64,000 bases of DNA, taken from contig AP019755.1 of the NCBI GenBank assembly GCA_006742785.1, forward strand, positions 496,001 through 560,000. Direction: 5' to 3'. The notes beneath the pieces are model-generated. The model did not search any database, had not been told where the DNA came from, and worked only from the letters and a program-made list of their open reading frames with translations. A program made the position numbers and the translations under genes. The first letter of the stretch is position 1. Each line of letters opens with the position of its first letter. Positions 31,373-38,703 of the stretch are shown here, piece by piece. This stretch comes from Nitrosomonas stercoris. GTDB taxonomy: Bacteria; Pseudomonadota; Gammaproteobacteria; Burkholderiales; Nitrosomonadaceae.

Positions 31373-31825
31373 TCAGTCAGTTTTTTTGCCACGCAGTAAA
31401 TTCACCAAACCCTCACTCAAGCGGAATTTAATTGATTTTTTGCCTGCTTCCTCTACTTTGCTGATTAGTTTGTGCGAAGCCAATGCATCTAATAATGCCG
31501 ACAAATTATTGTGATCATCAGTGAAATAGGCTAGACAAGGACCTTTTTGGTGGAATCCCCAGCGGTTCCAACCCCAGTTTTTCTTCAACACATAAAATTC
31601 ACGATGAAACTGGAAATCCGGATTATCCAGATCTTGTTTCATCTCATTTAAGATTTGTTCATGTGTTTGCCATAATTGATCAAACAAATTTTTGATGTCA
31701 CCTGTGACACTGGCTTCGGGTGCTGTCCCTGCATCTTTTTGGCTTGGCTTCAACAAAAAAGCACTAATCAGATACATTGCCGCGATCCCAAGTAGAAATC
31801 CTGCCAACAGACTGGTTACATCCAT
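31373..31825 (-). CDS. Membrane-anchored protein of unknown function
   Basis: I do not recognise this 150-residue product. Residues 4-26 (TSLLAGFLLGIAAMYLISAFLL) form one N-terminal transmembrane helix. The remainder is soluble and charged, with an aromatic patch FYVLKKNWGWNRWGFHQKGP near 75-95. A region that could be a small winged-helix follows: LSALLDALASHKLISKVEEA and KSIKFRLSEGLVNLLRG. It stands alone between two non-coding stretches of about 500 and 400 bases. Codon use is like that of its neighbours, so it is probably a real gene. Confidence 0.6.
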   Translation of the reverse strand: MDVTSLLAGFLLGIAAMYLISAFLLKPSQKDAGTAPEASVTGDIKNLFDQLWQTHEQILNEMKQDLDNPDFQFHREFYVLKKNWGWNRWGFHQKGPCLAYFTDDHNNLSALLDALASHKLISKVEEAGKKSIKFRLSEGLVNLLRGKKTD

Positions 31826-32225
31826 ATTTTCCTCCGTTGAATATAATTTTAATTATAAATTATGGATTGGGGAGTATAGCAAGTAACGCAAAAGCTCAGG
31901 AAAGACATCATAAAAATTATGGCGGTTACTTACTCAATATATTTGCTGCCACCCGCTTACGGAATCATCACATTACTGACTACTTAAAAACCAGAATCAA
32001 TAATAGTTCAGTGACTCGTTTTCTTCATTCAAAGTCAGACCTCAATTTTTGCGCTCTTGCTAGATTACGTCGCGCTACTCCTCGTAATGACAGTAAAAAT
32101 CACTGTCATTCTGAATCACCACAGCCTTACCAGGCTTCGTGATGACGATGGAATTTTGTCGCCACTCCTCTTAATTACACTGTCATTACGCGTCATCTTA
32201 TGCAAGGATATTCTTTATCGGGTAT
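31826..32225. other. Gene-free region with degenerate intergenic repeats
   Basis: About 400 bases without a supported gene. On the minus strand 32062-32092 reads like a degraded form of the common GTCATTGCGAGGAGCG-type intergenic repeat (here GTCATTACGAGGAGTAGCG). A short imperfect repeat of GTCATTACG and GTCATTCTG words follows to about 32190. It looks like a site of old repeat insertions. Confidence 0.4.
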
Positions 32226-32993
32226 TCAGGATTGTCGCTGTAGAAAATCAGCGATGATGTGGTCGGCATAGGGGCGTACTACTTGCTGGATGAAGTGCGG
32301 AAAATCAATATGGGCGTTGTCATCGGCACGATCAGAGATAATGCGTACTGCGGCAAATGGTTTAGCAAAATCATTACATACTTGCGCTACAGCTGCGCCT
32401 TCCATTTCAACAGCAAGCGCTTGATAACCAGCTGCTGCCAATATGCTATGTAAAGTGATGGATTCAGTCAGGGTATTGATGAAACGATCGCCACTAATAA
32501 TCAGTCCTTGATGCACACGTGCAGATTGCATAAGGACAGCATCGTGCTTCTGCAAGTCTAAGTTGTTTGTTTTAGTTTGAGCAAGATAAGCATTGGCTGC
32601 TTCAAATAACAAAGTTGTTAATGTCGGGTCACAGGTGAACTGGGTGCAACCATAACCGGGTACTTCCCAGCGTGGAAAAATAGGTGAAGCATCCAGATCA
32701 TGCTGCAAAAATTGTTGGGCAACAACGATATCTCCTACTTGCACGCCTTCTCCCATCCCGCCAGCAACCCCAGTAAATACGATGCGTTGTGCGCCTAATC
32801 GCTCAAGCAATATGGTGGCAGTTGTCGCTGCGGCTACTTTGCCTATGCCGGATAGACCCAATATTATTTTTTGCCCGTGCCGATTCCCTCGCCAAAATGT
32901 ACGGCCAGCATACTGAAACTGCTCACGCTGTTCCAGGATTTTCACTAAACCACCTTGTTCTTCAGGCAGAGCGCTTAAGATAGCTATTGTCAT
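32226..32993 (-). CDS. mtnN: 5'-methylthioadenosine/S-adenosylhomocysteine nucleosidase
   Basis: MtnN cleaves adenine from methylthioadenosine and S-adenosylhomocysteine, recycling SAM by-products. The 255-residue product begins MTIAILSALPEEQGGL with the catalytic-region Glu, has GVAGGMGEGVQVGDIVV, IISGDRFIN, the VEMEGAAVAQVC substrate block, and RIISDRADDNAHIDF with the catalytic Asp. It is somewhat longer than the E. coli enzyme (232). It reads toward the repeat region and is divergent from the oxidase cluster. Confidence 0.92.
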   Translation of the reverse strand: MTIAILSALPEEQGGLVKILEQREQFQYAGRTFWRGNRHGQKIILGLSGIGKVAAATTATILLERLGAQRIVFTGVAGGMGEGVQVGDIVVAQQFLQHDLDASPIFPRWEVPGYGCTQFTCDPTLTTLLFEAANAYLAQTKTNNLDLQKHDAVLMQSARVHQGLIISGDRFINTLTESITLHSILAAAGYQALAVEMEGAAVAQVCNDFAKPFAAVRIISDRADDNAHIDFPHFIQQVVRPYADHIIADFLQRQS

Positions 32994-33228
32994 TCAGTCA
33001 GTACTTTATTTTCAAAAATTCACAAACGATTACGTTTCAGACAGATGCCTCATACCGCTCAAACTAAAATGCTTTTTTAACCTGCAAAACCACACTATAT
33101 CTCATTAATCATAAACGACTTGACAATATATAATACTTGTAAAGACAATGATTAAAATAGTTTGCGGCCTCATCAGGCTGCAAAATTCAAGTTCCCCAGT
33201 CAGCAGTAATGTAAAAGCATCACTTTAA

Positions 33229-33303
33229 GGAATTTCTGAAAAATATCGGCGAGGCGGCCGATTCAAGCTAAAAATAGTAATGCGGATGGTTTTCAGAAGT
33301 GCC
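33229..33303. repeat. Intergenic repeat family 2, copy upstream of the oxidase cluster
   Basis: GGAATTTCTGAAAAATATC (33229-33247) and GATGGTTTTCAGAAGTGCC at the right end (33285-33303) are inverted copies with a perfect 9-bp core TTCTGAAAA/TTTTCAGAA. The end sequences match those at 35669-35780. It occupies the leader of the ccoN-like gene in a gene-free region (32994-33368). A TTGACA at 33120-33125 could be part of a promoter, but no matching -10 box is clear. Confidence 0.55.
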
Positions 33304-33368
33304 TTGACAAGCCAATACAAAAACACTGCTCACTGATTTACCGCAACACCACCAAAAGAGAGTGTCAT

Positions 33369-35027
33369 ATGGATAGTGCGTTACTAAGTCTACTAGCAGC
33401 TTTTTTATTATCCTTGATTGGTTTGCTCGCATTCATCTGGTCATTGCGCAAAGGGTTGCTGTTCGAGAACCCACGCGCGGCTTCTACTATTTTTGCTCCG
33501 GGAGAAATTGGTAAAGCAGATGATCCTGCCCTGGATGGACAAGCAGCCCAACGTTTACAGGAAGCCATCAGCAAATCGCACGGCGATGAGCCGCAAGCTG
33601 AAGATCCGGATGAAATAAAAGATCGTATCGCGGCTGATCGCTCTACTGCTTTTCCGGTTTTTATGTTTATTGCCTTTGGTTGTATGTGGTTGGTGCTGGG
33701 GGCAACTGCTGGCTTGGTTTCTTCATTGAAACTGCATTGGCCAGATTGGATGGTGTCCGATGCCTGGATGACTTTCGGCCGCATGCGGACAGTACATCTT
33801 ATTGCAGTGCTCTATGGCTGGATTACCAACGTTGAGCTTGGCATTATCGTCTGGTTGTTGCCTCGATTACTGCGCACTCCATTAAAAGGTCCACTATGGG
33901 TCATGCTGGGGGGATCATTCATTAACGTAGGCATCGCCAGCTCGATTGGTGCCATTGGTGCAGGTTGGAGCGATGGCATGGAATATTTGGAAATCCCATG
34001 GCAAATTGGTCTGTTCATCCAGGCAGGAATGATTTGTATCATCGGCTCGGTGTTCTATACTCTTCTGCATCGTAAGGTACACGAATTGTACGTCAGTGCG
34101 TGGTATCACATTGCTGCTTTGTTATGGATTACATTGTTGTTTACAGTTGCCAAGTTGCCAGGGGTGCATTTCGGCGTGCAACAAGCCATGACTAACTGGT
34201 GGTACGGACATAACGTTTTAGGATTATGGTTTACCCCGGTTGCACTGGGCGCCATTTATTATTTTCTGCCTAAAACTATCGGGCGGCGAGTACGTTCCTA
34301 TAACCTTTCCTTGTTAGGTTTCTGGACGTTAGCATTTTTCTATGCACAGGTTGGTGGACACCATCTGGTGGGAGGACCTGTACCCGGATGGCTGGTAACT
34401 CTGTCCATCGTGCAAAGCATGATGATGATCATTCCGGTCGCTGCATTTTCAATCAACATGGCTGGCACCATGTGGGGACGGATGCGTTTAGCACTTTATT
34501 CTCCCACATTGCGTTTCATGATGTTTGGCGGCTTTATGTACTTACTGTCATCCCTGCAAGGCTCATTTGAATCGCTGCGCAGTGTACAACAAGTGGCTCA
34601 CTTCACCCATTTTACTGTTGCGCACGCTCACCTAGGTGCCTATGGTTTTGTTTCCATGGTGCTGTTCGGTGCAATTTATTTCATGATGCCACGTGTACTG
34701 CATTGGGAATGGCCTTATCCCAAGCTAATTTCACTGCATTTCTGGCTCGCCTCCATTGGTATTACGATTTATTTCGTTCTCTTATCCTGGGGCGGCTGGT
34801 TGCAAGGGTTAGCTATGTTGGATGCCACCCGCGAATTCATGGATTCGGTACGTGTCACCATTCCATATTTGGAGTGGCGTAGTGTGGGAGGCGGTTTGAT
34901 GTGGCTGGGGCATATGGTTTTTGTGGGTCATCTATTAGTCATGATATTGCGATTCGGACCCAATCGAACTGGTGAAGCGTTATTTGCACCAGAGAAAATG
35001 AAACTGGAGATAATGCATGGAAAATGA
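33369..35027 (+). CDS. cbb3-like haem-copper oxidase subunit I with extra N-terminal membrane segment
   Basis: Catalytic subunit of a C-family terminal oxidase that reduces oxygen in the inner membrane. The 552-residue product has His143 (TVHLIAVLYG), CuB ligands His281 (WWYGHNVLG), His331 and His332 (YAQVGGHHL), Tyr325 six residues before the His pair as in cbb3 enzymes, and haem ligands His419 and His421 (TVAHAHLGAYG). No Glu follows the first CuB ligand, unlike nitric oxide reductases. Residues 1-55 add a helix (LLSLLAAFLLSLIGLLAFIW) and a polar segment RKGLLFENPRAASTIF that recalls the assembly factor CcoS. The stop overlaps ccoO. Confidence 0.88.
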   Translation: MDSALLSLLAAFLLSLIGLLAFIWSLRKGLLFENPRAASTIFAPGEIGKADDPALDGQAAQRLQEAISKSHGDEPQAEDPDEIKDRIAADRSTAFPVFMFIAFGCMWLVLGATAGLVSSLKLHWPDWMVSDAWMTFGRMRTVHLIAVLYGWITNVELGIIVWLLPRLLRTPLKGPLWVMLGGSFINVGIASSIGAIGAGWSDGMEYLEIPWQIGLFIQAGMICIIGSVFYTLLHRKVHELYVSAWYHIAALLWITLLFTVAKLPGVHFGVQQAMTNWWYGHNVLGLWFTPVALGAIYYFLPKTIGRRVRSYNLSLLGFWTLAFFYAQVGGHHLVGGPVPGWLVTLSIVQSMMMIIPVAAFSINMAGTMWGRMRLALYSPTLRFMMFGGFMYLLSSLQGSFESLRSVQQVAHFTHFTVAHAHLGAYGFVSMVLFGAIYFMMPRVLHWEWPYPKLISLHFWLASIGITIYFVLLSWGGWLQGLAMLDATREFMDSVRVTIPYLEWRSVGGGLMWLGHMVFVGHLLVMILRFGPNRTGEALFAPEKMKLEIMHGK

Positions 35028-35634
35028 AGCCAAACTAACAGCAGGGGCAATGACCACTTTTGGTATTGCCGTTGCAGCACTGGTCGTTCTTCCTTATATC
35101 CAGGTAAGTGACGTGCAGCCACCCGATGGGCTGAAACCCTATACCAGTGCAGAAACACGTGGTCGTGATAGCTATATTGCCAACGGGTGTGTGTACTGCC
35201 ATACCCAACAACCACGCGACCGCAGTTTTGCTCCGGATGCTGAGCGCGGTTGGGGGCGGGTCACTACTCCGGGAGATTATTATTACGACAAACCACATTT
35301 GCTGGGCAGTATGCGCACCGGGCCTGATCTGATGAATATTGGCGTTCGTCAACCTAGTATGGATTGGCATTTGGGCCATCTGTACCAACCACGCGCCTAT
35401 GTACCGGACTCTATCATGCCTTCTTATCCTTATCTGTTTGAGATCAAGGATGAAGCTGAAGATGGTGAAATCATTGTCAGGTTACCACCTAAATTTGCAC
35501 CAGAAGGAAAGATTGTGGTCGCACGCCCAGAAGCGGTTGATCTGGTGAAATATTTGCAATCACTGGATCGCAGTTATCCGATATTGCCACCTGATCCACA
35601 AGGAGTAGAAGGAACAGACAAGGCAGCCGAATAA
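35017..35634 (+). CDS. ccoO: cbb3-like oxidase mono-haem cytochrome c subunit (CcoO type)
   Basis: This membrane-anchored cytochrome c passes electrons to the catalytic subunit. The 205-residue product has an N-terminal transmembrane helix (about 10-28), one haem site CVYCH at 58-62 followed by TQQPRDRSFAPD, and the axial Met region DSIMPSYPYLFE, all typical of CcoO. Its first 11 bases overlap the end of the catalytic subunit gene, so the pair is translationally coupled. Compared with many CcoO proteins it is of ordinary length. Confidence 0.9.
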   Translation: MENEAKLTAGAMTTFGIAVAALVVLPYIQVSDVQPPDGLKPYTSAETRGRDSYIANGCVYCHTQQPRDRSFAPDAERGWGRVTTPGDYYYDKPHLLGSMRTGPDLMNIGVRQPSMDWHLGHLYQPRAYVPDSIMPSYPYLFEIKDEAEDGEIIVRLPPKFAPEGKIVVARPEAVDLVKYLQSLDRSYPILPPDPQGVEGTDKAAE

Positions 35635-35668
35635 ATATTGGTGTACTGGTTTACCGCATCAGGCATAA

Positions 35669-35780
35669 GGTGCTTTTGAAAAATATCAGTGAAAAGAATG
35701 GAATTTATGCACGATAAATAAATATTTTCAGCTAATTTTTAATATAAAAATGACAACACAGATAGTTTTTCAGAGGCTCC
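35669..35780. repeat. Intergenic repeat family 2, copy inside the oxidase cluster
   Basis: GGTGCTTTTGAAAAATATC (35669-35687) and GATAGTTTTTCAGAGGCTCC (35761-35780) are imperfect inverted ends matching those at 33229-33303. The interior GCTAATTTTTAATA matches 5619-5632. It fills most of the 176-base gap between ccoO and the next cytochrome gene. Confidence 0.55.
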
Positions 35781-35810
35781 AGCGCCTTTTCAAACAAAAA
35801 GGAACATTTC

Positions 35811-36416
35811 ATGGCTACTAATCATGATGACACACGCGCCCAAAAGCGCGAAAACATTGATCCCGAAGAAACGATTCGTCCTATTCCAATTGCCGTATCG
35901 CTCATTACATTAGGCATGGTTATCTTCGGTGTTATTTATTTGTTTTTATCAGAACCTTTAACCACCTCGCAGTACGGTGATCAACGCACCATTGCTGATC
36001 TGACCGATACATTACCGACAGCAGACAGTGGCCAAGCTGCTGCCGATGGTAAGGCACTATACGCTGCACAATGTGCTGCTTGTCACCAGGCGAATGGCGC
36101 TGGTGTGCCTGGCGTTTTTCCTCCTTTAGCCAATTCGGAATGGGTACAGGGTGAACCACGCATTCTGGCTAATATTTTGTTGCATGGTATCAATGGTGAA
36201 CTGGAAGTTGCCGGGCAGAAATATCAAGGGATGATGCCAGCTTTTCCACAACTCAGTGATACGGAACTGGCAGAAATTGCAACCTATATCCGTAGCACCT
36301 GGAATAATCAAACCGAAGCTATTCAAGCTGATTTGTTCAAAACAGAACGAGAAGCAGACGCAGAACGCACAACTCCTTTTGAAGGAGGCGCTGCACTCAA
36401 GGCACTCATGCAGTAA
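35811..36416 (+). CDS. Membrane-anchored mono-haem cytochrome c of the oxidase cluster (CcoP-like)
   Basis: The 201-residue product has a cytoplasmic N-terminus, one transmembrane helix (about 28-47, VSLITLGMVIFGVIYLFL), a linker and one class I cytochrome c domain with CAACHQANGAGVPGVFPPLA at 88-107 and the axial Met near 141-142 (YQGMMPAFPQLS). Normal CcoP has two haems; this one has a single haem, so it is a reduced form or an independent electron donor. AAAGGAAC lies before the ATG. A hairpin follows at 36430-36463. Confidence 0.85.
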   Translation: MATNHDDTRAQKRENIDPEETIRPIPIAVSLITLGMVIFGVIYLFLSEPLTTSQYGDQRTIADLTDTLPTADSGQAAADGKALYAAQCAACHQANGAGVPGVFPPLANSEWVQGEPRILANILLHGINGELEVAGQKYQGMMPAFPQLSDTELAEIATYIRSTWNNQTEAIQADLFKTEREADAERTTPFEGGAALKALMQ

Positions 36417-36429
36417 AACTTATTACGCC

Positions 36430-36463
36430 TGCCTCTGGTTGACTGATTTTAATACCAGAGGCA
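36430..36463 (+). terminator. Hairpin after the cytochrome c gene
   Basis: TGCCTCTGGT (36430-36439) pairs perfectly with ACCAGAGGCA (36454-36463). There is no T run, so it may be a partial terminator or an mRNA stability element between the structural genes and the assembly genes. Confidence 0.5.
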
Positions 36464-36506
36464 TATCACTCCAGAAGTGACAGCTCTCAAGTCACAATTA
36501 TCCACT

Positions 36507-36527
36507 CCAGGCAAATAATCTGCCTGG
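36507..36527 (+). promoter_or_regulatory. Hairpin upstream of the SCO gene
   Basis: CCAGGCA and TGCCTGG form a perfect 7-bp stem around AATAATC, ending 23 bases before the SCO start. The ribosome site of SCO is weak (A-rich only), so this hairpin may affect its translation. That role is inferred. Confidence 0.4.
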
Positions 36528-36550
36528 TACTTCAAGTAAAAAATCAAAAA

Positions 36551-37201
36551 ATGTTGCGAACAACTATTGCAAGCATACTGGTTATTTTACTCGGCTGGAG
36601 CGCAGCATTCTGGGTCACAGATCATTTCCAGATCTGGACAGAAGAAGGAGCGCGCAGATTACAAGTTACTCTGCAACCGATAGACATTCCTCCGGTGATT
36701 ATCGAAGGCCCCCACCTTGCTCAAACAACGCTCCCAACTCTGTTGCAGCAAGAAAATGGCGTAACAATTGTCAATTTCATCTATACACGTTGTCAGGCTG
36801 TGTGTCTTTCTCTAAGCAGTATTTTTCAGCAAATGCAAACCCTGTTGCTTGATGAGGCTTCTGGCCATCAATACGCTAAAAACATACATCTGCTTTCCAT
36901 CAGTTTTGATCATCAGCGTGATGATCTGGCAGCGTTGCGTACTTACGCAGACAATCTCGGCGCACAACCAGAACGTTGGCGTTTTGTACGCTTGCCACAA
37001 GCAGAACAAGAACAGACTTTATTGCAGCGACTCGGTGTCATTGTCATACCCGATGGCCGGGGAGACTATGAACACAACACCGCCTTGCTGATATTTGATC
37101 ATACTGGCCGCATGATACGTATCTTCGATATGGAGGAATATCAGCTGGCATTGGAATACGCACACCACTTGGCGAGCAAACAACAAAACGCTGCGTTATG
37201 A
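36551..37201 (+). CDS. SCO1/SenC copper chaperone
   Basis: SCO proteins deliver copper to haem-copper oxidases from the periplasmic face of the membrane. The 216-residue product has an N-terminal membrane anchor (about 5-22), a thioredoxin-like fold, the copper-binding pair CQAVC at 81-85 in IYTRCQAVCLSLSS, and a later His at 175 (YEHNTALLIFDHTG), which completes the known Cys-Cys-His copper site. Its stop overlaps the next gene by four bases. Placement behind cytochrome genes suggests it serves this oxidase. Confidence 0.9.
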   Translation: MLRTTIASILVILLGWSAAFWVTDHFQIWTEEGARRLQVTLQPIDIPPVIIEGPHLAQTTLPTLLQQENGVTIVNFIYTRCQAVCLSLSSIFQQMQTLLLDEASGHQYAKNIHLLSISFDHQRDDLAALRTYADNLGAQPERWRFVRLPQAEQEQTLLQRLGVIVIPDGRGDYEHNTALLIFDHTGRMIRIFDMEEYQLALEYAHHLASKQQNAAL

Positions 37202-37782
37202 GCAAATCAACACAAGCAATACTGGGTTTGGGTTTACTCATTGTGCTGACAATTCCCGCCATTCGTCACTCGATGGAAGCCAGCATGTGGCGGCACATGC
37301 TGCTGCAATTTCCTCTATGGATCAGTGCTGCAGCGCTACTTGCGGCAGGCTTGCCTGCCCCGTTACGCACTGCCATTGCACGTTGGAATCGCTATGGAAT
37401 CAGTGGGCTATGTGTTGTAGCAGTCACGCTTGCTGTGCTGATGATCCCACGCGTGCTGGATCAAGCCTTGCTGCACCTGACAATTGAATTCGCCAAACTT
37501 GCTGCACTTGTGCTGACAGGCATTGCATTACGTTTATCATGGCAACCCGCCGGATTAATTGTACAATTTTTCTTTCTGGGCAATATGCTACCCATGATGG
37601 GTGTCATTGGCTGGTTATACACCGAATCTCCTCAGCGCCTGTGCAATGCCTATTTGCTGGATGATCAGATACAACTTGGTAATTGGTTGATTGGTGTGGC
37701 TATTGCAGTCGCTGTAATGTGGTTAACATGGGTAGCTTGGTGGGTTACGAATCAGGAAATTCGCCAAACATCACGCCATTAA
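37198..37782 (+). CDS. Polytopic membrane protein, CtaG-like
   Basis: The 194-residue product has about six hydrophobic segments. Two motifs recall Caa3-type CtaG copper-insertion proteins: MWRHMLLQFPLW (about 31-42) with a His before MLL, and LLDDQIQLGNWLIGV (about 153-167), like the DQQLGG block of that family. It overlaps the SCO gene as ATGA, so the two are co-translated, which fits a joint role in copper loading of the oxidase. A similar small membrane gene follows senC in the norSY-senC-orf1 cluster known in ammonia oxidisers. Assignment is tentative. Confidence 0.6.
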   Translation: MSKSTQAILGLGLLIVLTIPAIRHSMEASMWRHMLLQFPLWISAAALLAAGLPAPLRTAIARWNRYGISGLCVVAVTLAVLMIPRVLDQALLHLTIEFAKLAALVLTGIALRLSWQPAGLIVQFFFLGNMLPMMGVIGWLYTESPQRLCNAYLLDDQIQLGNWLIGVAIAVAVMWLTWVAWWVTNQEIRQTSRH

Positions 37783-37797
37783 ATTGCTTTGTTCTTC

Positions 37798-38703
37798 TTA
37801 AAATCTAACCAGAATTGGTTTAGGTGAACCAGCAGCAACAATTACATTAGCCGTTTGCGTTGCTAACGCCTGGTCTGGAAACGGGCCAACCACTACTTTA
37901 TGCAAACCTTGGGTTTGATTGATGCGCGCTTGTTGCACAATTGATGGCAAATCAGTTCTCAGTTGGGTCAAATAAGACTGGGCATTATAGGCAGAGCCAA
38001 AAGCAGCAAGTTGCAAATAAAATTGTCCGGAATAATCATTAATCCTTACTTTACCAGCTGAATTCGTTTGTGCAATGACAGGGCTAGCATGATCAGCCCG
38101 GCCCGGGATGATACTTTCTACTTCTACCTGAGCACTGCCATTGGCCAGAATGCTCAGCTTATGCGCTGCTACATAGGACAAATCAATCAGCCGATTGCCC
38201 AAAAAAGGACCTCTATCATTGATACGGACAATCACAGAACGGCCATTCTGAAGATTGGTTACGCGTGCATAACTAGGAATTGGCAAAGTTGGATGAGCAG
38301 CTGTCATGGCATACATATCGTATACTTCGCCAGAAGCGGTGGGTTGGCCATGATAACGCTTGCCATACCAGGAAGCCTGACCATGTTGTTTATAGGGTTT
38401 GAGTGCTTTCATGGGCCGATAGGTCTTGCCCAACGCAACATAAGGACGCATGTTGGCTTTCTTAAGTGGTTCAATCCTGGGAACAGCATCTGGCACGCCA
38501 TCAAGATTAGCAGGCGGATTAGCTTCTGGACCATCATTGAGATAATACCCGCCTCCCTTCACATGTTTTTGTGTAGAAGACTGCCCCATGCGAGGCGTGT
38601 TACTGCAAGCTGTTACGATCAATGCAATTGTCACCAACCATGCAGCAAACAGCAATCTGTTATTCAGAAAATCAAACTGGTAATAAGCATTTAGTTTCAT
38701 CAT
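37798..38703 (-). CDS. rlpA: Septal-ring lytic transglycosylase RlpA family lipoprotein
   Basis: RlpA is an outer-membrane lipoprotein that in some species cleaves denuded glycan strands at the septum. The 301-residue product has a lipobox IVTACS with Cys at 33, the double-psi beta-barrel domain (about 110-190: GQASWYGKRYHGQPTASG, ARVTNLQNGRSVIVRINDRG with the conserved Asp, DLSYVAAHKL), and a C-terminal SPOR domain (about 225-301) that binds septal peptidoglycan. Its start overlaps the rodA stop by one base. Confidence 0.94.
   Translation of the reverse strand: MMKLNAYYQFDFLNNRLLFAAWLVTIALIVTACSNTPRMGQSSTQKHVKGGGYYLNDGPEANPPANLDGVPDAVPRIEPLKKANMRPYVALGKTYRPMKALKPYKQHGQASWYGKRYHGQPTASGEVYDMYAMTAAHPTLPIPSYARVTNLQNGRSVIVRINDRGPFLGNRLIDLSYVAAHKLSILANGSAQVEVESIIPGRADHASPVIAQTNSAGKVRINDYSGQFYLQLAAFGSAYNAQSYLTQLRTDLPSIVQQARINQTQGLHKVVVGPFPDQALATQTANVIVAAGSPKPILVRF

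Noticed and set aside
33369..35027. The catalytic oxidase subunit as a nitric oxide reductase
   Set aside because: The helix with the first CuB ligand reads GHNVLGLW without the NorB-type Glu, and the Tyr six residues before the His pair is present as in cbb3 oxidases.
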